Shown: piece by piece, positions 1-7,264 of the stretch | Numbering within the stretch: the stretch's first letter is position 1 | Layout: every line of letters starts with the position of its first letter | Assembly (NCBI GenBank): GCA_017435425.1 | Contig: JAFSFC010000075.1 | Coordinates: 1-64,000 of the forward strand | Direction: 5' to 3' | Origin: Ruminiclostridium sp. | GTDB taxonomy: Bacteria > Bacillota > Clostridia > Oscillospirales > Oscillospiraceae | Length of the DNA: 64,000 nucleotides | Program-made: the position numbers and the translations under genes | The notes under the pieces: generated by a model | Database searches by the model: none | What the model was told of the DNA's origin: nothing | Seen by the model: only the letters and a program-made list of their open reading frames with translations

Positions 1-204
1 GAAGGTGTTGAAATAAGCGCCGTGGCAGAAGCCGTGGTACTCGTCGCCGTCCATCAGGAAGAAGGCGAAGGAGTTCTCGTCGGCCAGCACGTCGGCATAG
101 ACCTTGCGGATGACTTCCTTGTCGTAGGTGTTGTAGGTCCAGAGCTTTTCGATGTAGTCGAAGGCCACGTCAAAGTCGGCCATGGTTGCGTTCTTGAATT
201 CCAT
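1..204 (-). CDS. GNAT family N-acetyltransferase, 3' end cut by window edge
   Basis: The first 68 codons of a minus-strand gene are present; the rest lies outside the window. The N-terminus (MEFKNATMADFDVAF) is typical of single-domain GNAT proteins, where a short first strand is followed by helix 1, and the segment around DGDEYHGFCHG fits the strand that leads into the acetyl-CoA core. The ATG at 204 has a good GGAGGA ribosome binding site 8 bases upstream. The acetyl-CoA motif itself is not in the window, so the substrate cannot be guessed. The family call rests on the N-terminal pattern only. Confidence 0.7.
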   Translation of the reverse strand, partial: MEFKNATMADFDVAFDYIEKLWTYNTYDKEVIRKVYADVLADENSFAFFLMDGDEYHGFCHGAYFNTF

Positions 205-381
205 TTGCAGATTCCTCCGTTCTAAATTGGTTGGCTGTTTTTATTATAGACCTATAAGGAGCGTTTTTCAACATATTTTCATGGGATGACCCTGCAGAAT
301 CCATTGACCCACCCCGGAAAACTTGCTATCATAGAGAAAATCCATCGGATATTACTTCATTTGATATAGAGAGGTACGCTT

Positions 382-1347
382 ATGAAAACCAGGATCACCG
401 AGCTTTTCGGCATTGAATACCCCATCATCCAGGGGGCCATGCAGTGGCTGTCCAAGCCTAAGCTGGCCGCCGCCGTGTCCAACGCAGGTGGCCTGGGCAC
501 CATCAACATGACCACCTACGAGACCCCCGAGGCCTTCCAGGAGGACATCCGCCTGCTCAAGTCCCTCACAGACAAGCCCTTCAGCGTGAACCTCTCCCTC
601 CTGCCCGACACCAAGCCCGACGGCCCCATCAAGGGCTTCCTCCAGGCCATCGTGGACGAGAAGGTCCGCATCGTGGAGACGGCCGGCAGCTCCCCCAAGC
701 CCTTCATGGACCTCTTAAAGAGCAACGGCTGCGTGGTGATGCACAAGATCCCCGACTCCCGCTTCGCCCACACGGCAGAAGAGGTGGGCTGCGATGCCGT
801 GTGCATCGTGGGCTACGAGGGGGGCGGCCACCCCGGCATGTCCGGCGTGGGCTCCATGGTCCAGTGGCCCCTGACCCTGGAGCGGTGCAATATCCCCGTG
901 GTGGGCGCCGGCGGCGTCTGCGACGGCCGGACCATGTATGCAGCCCTGGCCATGGGCCTGGACGGCGTCATGGTGGGCAGCCGCTTCATGATGGCCGAGG
1001 AGTGCGAGATCGGCCCCCATCTGCGCCAGACGGTCATCGATGCCAAGGAGACCGACACCGTCCTGACCCAGATGTCCATCCGCAACGCCCTGCGGTCTCT
1101 CAAGACCCAGGAGGCCCTGAACATCATCGAATTCGAAAAGACCAACCCCACCTTTGACGAGCTCTACCCCCTCATCAAGGGCACCGTCACCCGGGCGGCC
1201 TTCGAGAGCGACGACCCCCAGGCGGCCCAGATCGCCATGGGCCAGGTCATCGGCCGCATCCACGACGTAAAGCCCGCCGCCCAGATCGTCAAGGACATGA
1301 TGGACGAGTTCATGGCCCTCCACGAGCGGGTCACAAAGATGCTTTGA
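382..1347 (+). CDS. Nitronate monooxygenase / 2-nitropropane dioxygenase family flavoprotein
   Basis: 321 residues, normal for this TIM-barrel FMN family, which also includes the enoyl-ACP reductase FabK. Seen in the sequence: N-terminal PIIQGAMQWLSKPKLAAAVS, the AGGLGTIN turn, the glycine-rich GYEGGGHPG segment near residue 145, and the phosphate-binding VVGAGGVCDGRTMYAALA stretch near residue 175 followed by GVMVGSRF. These mark the flavin site. The likely role is oxidation of nitronates or an NAD(P)H:flavin oxidoreductase function; the FabK role is less likely because no fatty-acid genes are near. Stand-alone gene with GAGAGGTACGCTT before the ATG, ending just before a dispersed hairpin repeat. 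Confidence 0.88.
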   Translation: MKTRITELFGIEYPIIQGAMQWLSKPKLAAAVSNAGGLGTINMTTYETPEAFQEDIRLLKSLTDKPFSVNLSLLPDTKPDGPIKGFLQAIVDEKVRIVETAGSSPKPFMDLLKSNGCVVMHKIPDSRFAHTAEEVGCDAVCIVGYEGGGHPGMSGVGSMVQWPLTLERCNIPVVGAGGVCDGRTMYAALAMGLDGVMVGSRFMMAEECEIGPHLRQTVIDAKETDTVLTQMSIRNALRSLKTQEALNIIEFEKTNPTFDELYPLIKGTVTRAAFESDDPQAAQIAMGQVIGRIHDVKPAAQIVKDMMDEFMALHERVTKML

Positions 1348-1356
1348 GCAGAAGCA

Positions 1357-1505
1357 AAGGCTCCCCTGTGAGGGGAGCTGGATGCGAAGCAGCCTGAGGG
1401 GTGCTATCCTTCCAGTGATTATGTCGTACCGATACGACAGCATCCCCTTTGACCCCGCACCCCTCCGCCCCTTCGGGGCACCTCCCCTCTAAAGGGGAGG
1501 CATCT
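1357..1505. repeat. Composite hairpin (MITE-like) repeat, copy E1
   Basis: Non-coding element just 3' of the nitronate monooxygenase gene. Each arm holds two hairpins: a CTCCCCTGTGAGGGGAG hairpin at the left end and CTCCCCTCTAAAGGGGAG at the right end, each followed inward by a smaller hairpin and by the inverted pair TGAGGGGTG / CACCCCTC around the centre. The same plan recurs near 20.1, 43.8, 59.2, 60.2 and 63.0 kb. Confidence 0.7.
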
Positions 1506-1565
1506 CTTTCTAACGTCACATATCATTTCCTGTTAAAAACACCCCTATGCCATTGCATAGGGGTG

Positions 1566-1775
1566 TTACTCTTTCCCGTTCGGGATATATTCCGCAATAT
1601 CTTCCAATTTGCAGTCCAGAATCTCACACAGCCGATCCAGGGTATAGGTGGTGACAGGCTTGTTTGCCTGAAGGCTCTGGACCGTGGAATGGCTCATCTT
1701 ATGGATGACCCGCAAAGTATAGGTCGTCACATTCTTCTTTTTCATGGTTTCCCATAAGCGGTCATAGCGAATCAC
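1566..1775 (-). CDS. Small XRE/Cro-type helix-turn-helix regulator
   Basis: 69 residues forming one Cro/CI-type domain: helix 1 around YDRLWETMKKKNVT, the HTH proper around TLRVIHKMSHSTVQSLQANK, and the closing TLDRLCEILDCKLEDIAEY that marks stand-alone YozG-like repressors. It starts at a GTG with an AAAAGGAGG site 8 bases upstream. It is divergent from the membrane-anchored gene at 1921; the gap holds two inverted repeats that could be its operators. Target genes are unknown; self-regulation and control of the divergent gene are inferred. Confidence 0.85.
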   Translation of the reverse strand: MIRYDRLWETMKKKNVTTYTLRVIHKMSHSTVQSLQANKPVTTYTLDRLCEILDCKLEDIAEYIPNGKE

Positions 1776-1787
1776 AGCCTCGCCTCC

Positions 1788-1883
1788 TTTTACCCTCCCA
1801 TTATGGATGGTAAAAGGGCGATTAGAATATGGCCGTTATTTGGCCATATTACACTTTACAGGCGAAATTATTCTTGATACACT
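1788..1883. promoter_or_regulatory. Divergent control region with two inverted repeats and a forward promoter
   Basis: Between the XRE gene and the gene at 1921 lie TTTTACC (1788-1794) / GGTAAAA (1809-1815), and AATATGGCC / GGCCATATT (about 1826-1851, 7-base spacer). A plausible sigma-A promoter follows: TTTACA at 1855-1860, 17 bases, TACACT at 1878-1883. Operator function is inferred from position and symmetry. Confidence 0.45.
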
Positions 1884-1920
1884 ATGGCCAGAATCAGCCA
1901 TGCAGAAAGGGAGTTCTCCT

Positions 1921-2427
1921 ATGTCGAGACGCAGAAAATATATCCTCACAGCCCTGGCGGTCCTTCTGGCCATCTTCCTCCTCTGGGCTTTCCAAGACGA
2001 GGCCCGGGCCATGCTCCTGGAACCCCCGGAGGTCTGCGCCCTCTGCGGCCAGGAGCCCCAGGAGGTCCCCTGCCTCCTGGACATCAGCACCGGTGAAGTG
2101 GGCCCCCTGGCCGGGACCACCCTCCCCGGCAAGTTCCAGTACATCGGCGTCCTCGGGGCCATGGGCGGGTGGGATTCCGACGCCCAGACCGGTCAGGTCA
2201 CCCTGCCCCAGGGCGAGGCCCACTTCCTGGTCCCCCTCTTCTGCCGGTCCTGCCGGTGGACCATCATGGAAAACCCGGCCAGCCTCTACTACCTGGCCGA
2301 CCTGTCAGACCCCAAAAGTCCCCTGCTCTACCCCATCGGGGAGGAACCCCTGACCATCCTGGGCTGGACCATCACCCCCAAAGACACCGCCGACGGCACC
2401 ACCCTCACCATCTCTCCTGCTCCATAA
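1921..2427 (+). CDS. Hypothetical membrane-anchored protein with two CxxC pairs
   Basis: 168 residues, not recognised. A basic start (MSRRRKYIL) leads into one transmembrane helix (residues 7-22), then an outside domain with CALCG near residue 39 and CRSC near residue 110, which could together bind one metal ion. The ATG at 1921 is preferred to in-frame starts further up because AAAGGGAG sits at the right distance and the promoter at 1855-1883 would start transcription near 1890. A strong terminator follows at once, so it is probably transcribed alone. Confidence 0.65.
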   Translation: MSRRRKYILTALAVLLAIFLLWAFQDEARAMLLEPPEVCALCGQEPQEVPCLLDISTGEVGPLAGTTLPGKFQYIGVLGAMGGWDSDAQTGQVTLPQGEAHFLVPLFCRSCRWTIMENPASLYYLADLSDPKSPLLYPIGEEPLTILGWTITPKDTADGTTLTISPAP

Positions 2428-2430
2428 AAT

Positions 2431-2465
2431 ATCCGCCCCAGACAATGTCCGGGGCGGATGTTTTT
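2431..2465 (+). terminator. Rho-independent terminator
   Basis: ATCCGCCCC / GGGGCGGAT stem with a 10-base loop followed by five T, directly after the stop of the gene at 1921. Confidence 0.85.
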
Positions 2466-2471
2466 CAAGGG

Positions 2472-2500
2472 TTGCACCTGTTGCGGAAACGTGATATGAT
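2472..2500 (+). promoter_or_regulatory. Extended -10 promoter of the holin-like toxin mRNA
   Basis: TTGCAC (2472-2477), 17-base spacer, TATGAT (2495-2500), with TG one base before the -10. Transcription would start near 2507, leaving a leader of about 100 bases with GC-rich hairpins before the toxin start at 2610. Confidence 0.65.
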
Positions 2501-2609
2501 TTTTGTGCTGTACGGCAGACCGGGTCTGCCGGCCCTGGCGGTTAGCCCTCTTACTTAGGGGGCGGAAGCCTTCTTTTGCCCCCTGACTTTTGAGGAAGGG
2601 GGTGATGAC

Positions 2610-2690
2610 GTGGTTACATTCGAAATACTGTTACAGTATACGTTGGTGATTATCGGCATTATCGCCTTGTTTCAAGGCAGAAAGAAGTAA
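2610..2690 (+). CDS. Putative holin-like toxin peptide (type I toxin candidate)
   Basis: 26-residue peptide beginning V/M-V-T-F-E-I-L-L-Q-Y and ending F-Q-G-R-K-K: one hydrophobic helix (LVIIGIIALF) and a basic tail. This matches the plan of the small Firmicute peptides annotated as putative holin-like toxins. It starts at a GTG preceded by GAGGAAGGGGGTGATGAC; the ATG at 2605 is in another frame and stops after 14 codons. It would insert in the membrane. The GC-rich leader upstream and the convergent promoter downstream suggest control by antisense RNA. Too short for standard gene calling. Toxicity is inferred. Confidence 0.6.
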   Translation: MVTFEILLQYTLVIIGIIALFQGRKK

Positions 2691-2769
2691 ACCGCCCGGC
2701 TGCAACCCGAGCGGTTTATCAAACAAAAAACCAGACTTAGGGGACTGACCGTAGGCCAGCAACCCTTCT
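2689..2769 (-). ncRNA. Candidate antisense RNA antitoxin
   Basis: A minus-strand promoter at 2776-2804 would start a transcript near 2769 that runs into the 3' end of the toxin mRNA. It would stop at the hairpin AAACCGC / GCGGTTT (2689-2717), which serves both strands. Convergent, 3'-overlapping RNA pairs are the usual layout of type I systems such as txpA/ratA. The T-run after this hairpin is weak on either strand, so the end point is uncertain. Confidence 0.45.
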
Positions 2770-2775
2770 GCCAAC

Positions 2776-2804
2776 AGTATAGCGGAAACCGCCTCCCTTG
2801 TCAA
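2776..2804 (-). promoter_or_regulatory. Promoter of the candidate antisense RNA
   Basis: Read on the minus strand: TTGACA (2804-2799), exactly 17 bases, TATACT (2781-2776). The -35 box lies in the turn of the hairpin at 2786-2818. Confidence 0.6.
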
Positions 2805-2818
2805 GGGAGGCGGTTTTT
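2786..2818. terminator. Bidirectional hairpin terminator between toxin locus and pepD
   Basis: Near-perfect stem AACCGCCTCCCTTG / CAAGGGAGGCGGTT with a T-run on the plus strand; it also lies just 3' of pepD on the minus strand. Confidence 0.7.
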
Positions 2819-2820
2819 AT

Positions 2821-4257
2821 TCACTTCATTCTCCGCAGGGTCTCAGTCACCAGGTTCCAGATCCGCTGGGTGGAGGCGATATACAGCTTCTCGTGGTAGG
2901 TGTGCAGGCCGGTCATGTCCGGGCTGATGCACAGGCAGTCCAGGCCGGGGATCTTGCCGGAGAAGACCCCGCACTCGGCGCCGGCATGGATGGCCTTGAT
3001 CTTGGGCTCCTTGCCGAACTGCTCCACATACACCTGGGTCATGAGCTCCCGCAGGGGGGAGTCGGGCCGGAAGGGCCAGCCGGGGTACTGGCCGGAGACC
3101 TGGATGCTGCCGTCCACCGCCAGGGCAAACTGCATCAGGCGGTCCACCAGCATCTGGGTCTGGGTGTCCACACTGGACCGCAGGCAGAAGCCCAGGTCCA
3201 CCTCCTGGGCCCCCACAGCAATGGTGCCCAGGTTCAGGGAGGTCTGGACCAGGTCGGGGATGTCCGGGCTCATGACCTGGACCCCGTTGGGGGTGCAGGT
3301 CAGCAGGAAGAGGAGGTCCTCGCTGCTTCTCTGGCTCAGGGGCAGGCCGTCCTCAGCGGGCCCAACGGTGACGGTCACACCGGGGTCGGGGGTGGCCAGC
3401 TCCTTCTTCAGGATGGCATCCATTCTGGCGCAGGCCTTCTGGATGCCCTCGGGGTCCAGGGCCATGATGACGGCCTGGGCCTCGGCGGGGATGGCGTTCT
3501 CCCGGCCGCCCCCCTTCACGTCGATGATGCGGAAGTCGGTGTAGCCCGAGGCCTCCACCAGGACACGGCCCAGCAGCTGGATGGCGTTGCCCCGGCCCAG
3601 GTGGATGTCGATGCCGGAATGGCCCCCCAGCAGGCCGCCCACGGAGACGGTCATGGGGGTGCCGGGATAGGGACCCCGCTTGACGGGCATGGTCAGGTGG
3701 GTCATGTTGCCCCCGGCGCAGCTGACAAAGATGGTGTCCTCGGTCTCGGAGTCCAGGCTGATGAGCCGCTTGGCGGTGAGGGGGGATGCGTCCAGGCCCA
3801 GGGCGCCCAGCATGCCGATCTCCTCGTCCACGGTGAGGACCACCTCCAGCCGGGGGTGGGCCAGGTCGTCGCTGGCCAGGAGGGCCAGGGTCATGGCCAC
3901 GGCGATGCCGTCGTCGCCCCCCAGGGTGGTGCCCTTGGCGTAGACGTACTCCTCGGTGCAGGCCAGGTCCAGGCCCTCCTTGGCCATGTCCTTGGTGCAG
4001 CCCGGAGCCAGGTCACAGACCATGTCCATGTGGCCCTGGAGGATCACAGGGGGGACCTTCTCATAGCCGGGGGTGGCCTCCTTGATGATGATGATATTGT
4101 TCATGGCGTCCTGGTGGTATTCCAGGTCATGGGCAAAGGCGAAATCGGCCAGGTACTCGCTGATGGCCTTGGTGTTCCCCGAGCCGTGGGGGATGGCGGC
4201 GATCTCCTCAAAATAGGAAAAGACCTTCTTGGGTTCCAGATGTTCCAATACTGCCAT
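2821..4257 (-). CDS. pepD: Cytosolic non-specific dipeptidase / aminoacyl-histidine dipeptidase (M20)
   Basis: 478 residues, the usual size of PepD. M20 metallopeptidase landmarks: ILQGHMDMVC near residue 75 (first zinc His and Asp), GTTLGGDDGIAVAM near 115 (bridging Asp), VLTVDEEIGMLGA near 145 (catalytic Glu and zinc Glu), and HAGAECGVFSGK in the C-terminal third. The lid domain lies between. It hydrolyses dipeptides with broad specificity in the cytoplasm and would complete digestion of peptides brought in by the OPT transporter encoded just upstream on the same strand. Start ATG at 4257, with a GAAAGGGGT site. It is the last gene of the run 4978 to 2821. Confidence 0.93.
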   Translation of the reverse strand: MAVLEHLEPKKVFSYFEEIAAIPHGSGNTKAISEYLADFAFAHDLEYHQDAMNNIIIIKEATPGYEKVPPVILQGHMDMVCDLAPGCTKDMAKEGLDLACTEEYVYAKGTTLGGDDGIAVAMTLALLASDDLAHPRLEVVLTVDEEIGMLGALGLDASPLTAKRLISLDSETEDTIFVSCAGGNMTHLTMPVKRGPYPGTPMTVSVGGLLGGHSGIDIHLGRGNAIQLLGRVLVEASGYTDFRIIDVKGGGRENAIPAEAQAVIMALDPEGIQKACARMDAILKKELATPDPGVTVTVGPAEDGLPLSQRSSEDLLFLLTCTPNGVQVMSPDIPDLVQTSLNLGTIAVGAQEVDLGFCLRSSVDTQTQMLVDRLMQFALAVDGSIQVSGQYPGWPFRPDSPLRELMTQVYVEQFGKEPKIKAIHAGAECGVFSGKIPGLDCLCISPDMTGLHTYHEKLYIASTQRIWNLVTETLRRMK

Positions 4258-4277
4258 AGTGGTGACCCCTTTCTTCG

Positions 4278-4622
4278 TTATGGTTTGCGCCGGTAGGTGT
4301 CCCCTCCGGCGGATTCGATATACTGCTGGTCCAGCAGGAAGTCAATGACCTGGGGAGCCACGGTCTTCCCGTCCTGGACCTTCATCCTGTGTTTGGACCA
4401 GACCTGGCCCACAGTGACCCCTTCAATGAGCCGGGCGATCTCTCCCCCGGTGATGGTCTCCTGTTTTTTCAGGGCCTTCAGCACCCGGCTGCCGCAGGCG
4501 TGCATCAGGTTCCGGCGGAGGGTATCCCCCTGGTCGGCGGCCTTTCCCAGGCCCCAGGCATACAGGACGGCGGTGACCAGGGCAAAGAGAAGGATGCCCA
4601 CCAGGATCTGCCATGGTCTCAT
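4278..4622 (-). CDS. Hypothetical protein with N-terminal membrane helix
   Basis: 114 residues. One hydrophobic helix (residues 4-24, ILVGILLFALVTAVLYAWG) is followed by a soluble part of about 90 residues with a helix-rich pattern ending in DFLLDQQYIESAGGDTYRR, which resembles the wing end of a winged-helix fold. No family recognised. Its ATG overlaps the stop of the PqqD-like gene by 4 bases, so the two are almost certainly translated together; pepD follows after 20 bases. Confidence 0.7.
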   Translation of the reverse strand: MRPWQILVGILLFALVTAVLYAWGLGKAADQGDTLRRNLMHACGSRVLKALKKQETITGGEIARLIEGVTVGQVWSKHRMKVQDGKTVAPQVIDFLLDQQYIESAGGDTYRRKP

Positions 4623-4978
4623 TTCAGCTGCCCGTCCTTTCCCTGGAAGCGGATGAAGCCGTTGTTGTGGAGGATCTGCAGGTACTTCACCAGCCGGTCG
4701 TAGAGGGGCTCGGCCTTGTCCCCGAACTCCGCCTTCACCAGCTGGGCGATGTCCTCCACCGTCCGCTGGCCGTCCAGGAGAGGGAAGATAAAGCTCCCCA
4801 TCTCGTCCAGGTCAATGTGGCTGACCCGGGGCCGGTGGAAAAATTTTTGGGCGATGGCCGCATAGAATCCCCGGTGGACCATGTGGACGGTGACCTTGCC
4901 GTTCTCCTGGCTCCAGGTGTTCTTGTCGGAGATCACCGGGATATAGTCCAGATAATTGGTCTGCGCTTTCTTTGCCAT
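4619..4978 (-). CDS. PqqD-like peptide-chaperone domain protein
   Basis: 119 residues matching the PqqD / RiPP recognition element pattern: a strand-rich front, then DEMGSFIFPLLDGQRTVEDI and the closing helix with LVKYLQILHNNGFIRF. Stand-alone PqqD proteins usually carry a peptide to a radical SAM enzyme, or are fused to one; no such partner or precursor is visible within several kilobases. Coupled by overlap to the membrane protein at 4278-4622. Its role here is unknown. Confidence 0.75.
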   Translation of the reverse strand: MAKKAQTNYLDYIPVISDKNTWSQENGKVTVHMVHRGFYAAIAQKFFHRPRVSHIDLDEMGSFIFPLLDGQRTVEDIAQLVKAEFGDKAEPLYDRLVKYLQILHNNGFIRFQGKDGQLK

Positions 4979-4992
4979 GGGTAGTCCTCCAT

Positions 4993-5027
4993 AAAAAAGG
5001 CGATATACCTTAGTATATCGCCTTTTT
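4993..5027 (-). terminator. Terminator of the OPT transporter gene
   Basis: AAAAAGGCGATATAC / GTATATCGCCTTTTT with a 4-base loop; the perfect stem carries T-runs on both strands. It lies between the OPT stop and the PqqD-like start. Confidence 0.85.
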
Positions 5028-5040
5028 CTGATATTTTCAA

Positions 5041-6933
5041 TTATTTCTTCTTTGCGCCCCGGACAGCGAAGGAGAACAGGGTGAACAGCAGGATGGCGTA
5101 GGCCACGATGCCGCCGATGTTGCCCAGGCTGATGATGCCGGAGATGTCTGCGCTGACGCCCAGGACAGCCAGGACGGCCAGCAGGATGCCGATGAGGCCT
5201 TCGCCGGCCACCAGGCCGGAGGCATACAGGATGCCGGCCTGAACGGCGTCGTTCTTGGCCTTCTCATCGGCAAACTTCTTCTTGTCGATGAACCAGCGGA
5301 CCACACCGCCCAGCATGATGCCGGCGGACAGGTGGAAGGGCAGGTACACGCCGATGGCGATGGGCAGGACGGGCAGACCCAGGACCTCCACGAAGATGGC
5401 GATGAAGATGCCGATGAACACCAGGGTCCAGGGCAGGTTGCCCTCCATGACGCCCTCGATGACCATCTTCATCATGGTTGCCTGGGGAGCAGCCAGCTCC
5501 TCAGAGCCGAAGCCCCAGGCGGAGTTCAGCAGGTGCAGGGTGCCGCCGATGGCCAGACCGGAGGCGATGACGCCCACCATCTCGCCCAACTGCTGCTTCT
5601 TGGGGGTGGCACCCACCAGGAAGCCGGTCTTCAGGTCCTGGGAGGCGTCAGCAGAGATGGCCACGATGACGCAGATGACAGAGCCGATGGCAATGGCTGC
5701 CACCATGCCCTCGGTGCCCACGGTGCCGGTGGCCTTCAGGATGATGGCGGTGACCATGACGGTGGCGATGGTCATACCGGAGACGGGGGTGTTGGAGGAG
5801 CCGATGCTGCCCACGATGCGGGAGGCAACGGTGGAGAAGAAGAAGCCGAATACCAGGACGATGATGGCGCCCAGGGGGTTGACGGGGATGCCGGGGTACA
5901 GCCAGATGAACAGAGCCACGATCAGGCAGGTGCCCAGGATGATGGGGGTGGCGATGTCCTGCTCGGTGCGCAGGGAGCTGCTACCGCTTCCCTTGCCGTA
6001 GCTCTTGAAGGCCGCCTTGAAGGTGGTGACGATGGTGGGCAGGGACTTGATCAGGCTGATGAAGCCGCCGGCCACCAGTGCGCCGGCACCGATGTAGCGG
6101 ACGAAGGCATCCCAAATGCCCCAGGTGCCGCCGGTTGCCCACAGCTCGGCCACAGAGACCTCAGCAGGGAAGATGACCAGGTCACTGCCGAAGAGGACGA
6201 TCATGGGCATGATGACGAACCAGGTCAGCAGGCCGCCGGAGAACATGTAGGAGGAGACACGGGGGCCCACGATGTAGCCAACGCCGGCCAGAGCGGGCAG
6301 CACGTCCACGCCGATGCCGGAGCCGGGATAGGCCTTGATGGAGTAGTCCACCTCGCTGGGGAAGAGCTTCAGGCCGTCTGCAATGAACTTGTAGACAGCG
6401 CCGATACCCAGGCCGGCAAAGACCACGGAGGCCTTGCTGCCGCCTTCCTCACCGGCCATCAGGACCTCGGCGCAGGCGGTGCCTTCGGGATAGGCCAGCA
6501 CGCCATGCTCCTTGACGATGAGGGCGGAACGGAGGGGGATCATCATCATGACGCCCAGAACACCGCCGCAGATGGCGATGAGGGAGATGTCGATGACGGA
6601 GGGCATGGCGGTCAGGCCCTCGGATGCCCACATGAACAGGGCGGGGATGGTGAAGATGGCACCGGCGGCCAGGGATTCACCGGCGGAGCCAATGGTCTGG
6701 GCCATGTTGTTTTCCAGGATGGAGTCACGCTTGAGGATGATGCGCATGACGCCCATGGACAGCACGGCCGCGGGGATGGATGCGGAAATGGTGGTGCCGA
6801 TGCGCAGGCCCAGATAGGCGTTTGCGCCGCCGAACACCACGGCCAGGATGATACCCAGGATCACCGAGAAGATGGTGAACTCGGGCATGACCTTTTCCGC
6901 GGGGATAAACGGTTTGAACGGTTTGTTTTCCAC
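5041..6933 (-). CDS. OPT family oligopeptide transporter
   Basis: 630 residues with 14-16 hydrophobic segments. N-terminal FGGANAYLGLRIGTTISASIP and the internal GGSKASVVFAGLGIG and SSNTPVSGMTI stretches fit bacterial members of the oligopeptide (OPT) transporter family, which import small peptides by proton coupling. The start is a GTG at 6933 with GGAG 7 bases upstream; an ATG 63 bases further up lies before the predicted transcription start (about 6992), so it is rejected. It stands alone between its own promoter and terminator, upstream of the pepD group, which suggests a link between peptide uptake and hydrolysis. Confidence 0.9.
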   Translation of the reverse strand: MENKPFKPFIPAEKVMPEFTIFSVILGIILAVVFGGANAYLGLRIGTTISASIPAAVLSMGVMRIILKRDSILENNMAQTIGSAGESLAAGAIFTIPALFMWASEGLTAMPSVIDISLIAICGGVLGVMMMIPLRSALIVKEHGVLAYPEGTACAEVLMAGEEGGSKASVVFAGLGIGAVYKFIADGLKLFPSEVDYSIKAYPGSGIGVDVLPALAGVGYIVGPRVSSYMFSGGLLTWFVIMPMIVLFGSDLVIFPAEVSVAELWATGGTWGIWDAFVRYIGAGALVAGGFISLIKSLPTIVTTFKAAFKSYGKGSGSSSLRTEQDIATPIILGTCLIVALFIWLYPGIPVNPLGAIIVLVFGFFFSTVASRIVGSIGSSNTPVSGMTIATVMVTAIILKATGTVGTEGMVAAIAIGSVICVIVAISADASQDLKTGFLVGATPKKQQLGEMVGVIASGLAIGGTLHLLNSAWGFGSEELAAPQATMMKMVIEGVMEGNLPWTLVFIGIFIAIFVEVLGLPVLPIAIGVYLPFHLSAGIMLGGVVRWFIDKKKFADEKAKNDAVQAGILYASGLVAGEGLIGILLAVLAVLGVSADISGIISLGNIGGIVAYAILLFTLFSFAVRGAKKK

Positions 6934-6998
6934 GCTTTTTTCTCCTTTTTCATTGGTTGGAAGGGTGTCTGTCGTGTGTGTAAAAACGCAGACCATTT

Positions 6999-7027
6999 AT
7001 TTTATAAAATTTTGTTTCTATTGTCAA
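6999..7027 (-). promoter_or_regulatory. Promoter of the OPT transporter gene
   Basis: Minus strand: TTGACA (7027-7022), 17 bases, TAAAAT (7004-6999), with an A/T-rich spacer. Confidence 0.7.
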
Positions 7028-7058
7028 TGATAAAACGGAAATCCTGTCGTTTCCCGCC

Positions 7059-7096
7059 GAAAAAAGCCCCCCTGCGGCGGATGCCGCAGGGGGGCT
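7059..7096 (-). terminator. Terminator downstream of the liv operon
   Basis: AGCCCCCCTGCGGC / GCCGCAGGGGGGCT stem, 4-base loop, followed on the minus strand by six T. It lies about 170 bases 3' of livF, beyond the three-hairpin repeat. Confidence 0.8.
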
Positions 7097-7142
7097 AAAG
7101 CCTCGCAGAGTTTCACCGCCGCAGCGGTGAAAAAGGATCCGA

Positions 7143-7262
7143 TCCGTTTTTCGGCGCGACATGTGCGTGCCGAAAAACTCTTCTCGGCCTGCCAGTGTGC
7201 CCAAAGGGCGCGCGCAGCAGGCTGCAGTTCTCACATTTGGAAGGGCTTCGCCCTTTCAAATG
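7143..7262. repeat. Three-hairpin repeat element, copy 1
   Basis: The conserved core at 7180-7226 is shared with 27605-27651 over about 47 bases with few changes. It folds as GCCTGC...GCAGGC with an inner GTGTGCCC / GGGCGCGC stem using G-U pairs. It is flanked by two hairpins that are not conserved between copies (TTTTTCGGC / GTGCCGAAAAA and ACATTTG...CAAATGT). Both copies lie immediately 3' of the last gene of a minus-strand unit. Confidence 0.65.
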
Positions 7263-7264
7263 TC

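Noticed and set aside
6934..6996. Upstream start of the OPT transporter
   Set aside because: It lies at or before the predicted transcription start and lacks a ribosome binding site; the GTG at 6933 has one.
2893..7098. Long open frames on the plus strand opposite pepD and the OPT gene
   Set aside because: They mirror strongly biased G+C-rich codons of the true genes, have odd composition (Gly/His/Asp/Gln-rich) and lack ribosome binding sites.
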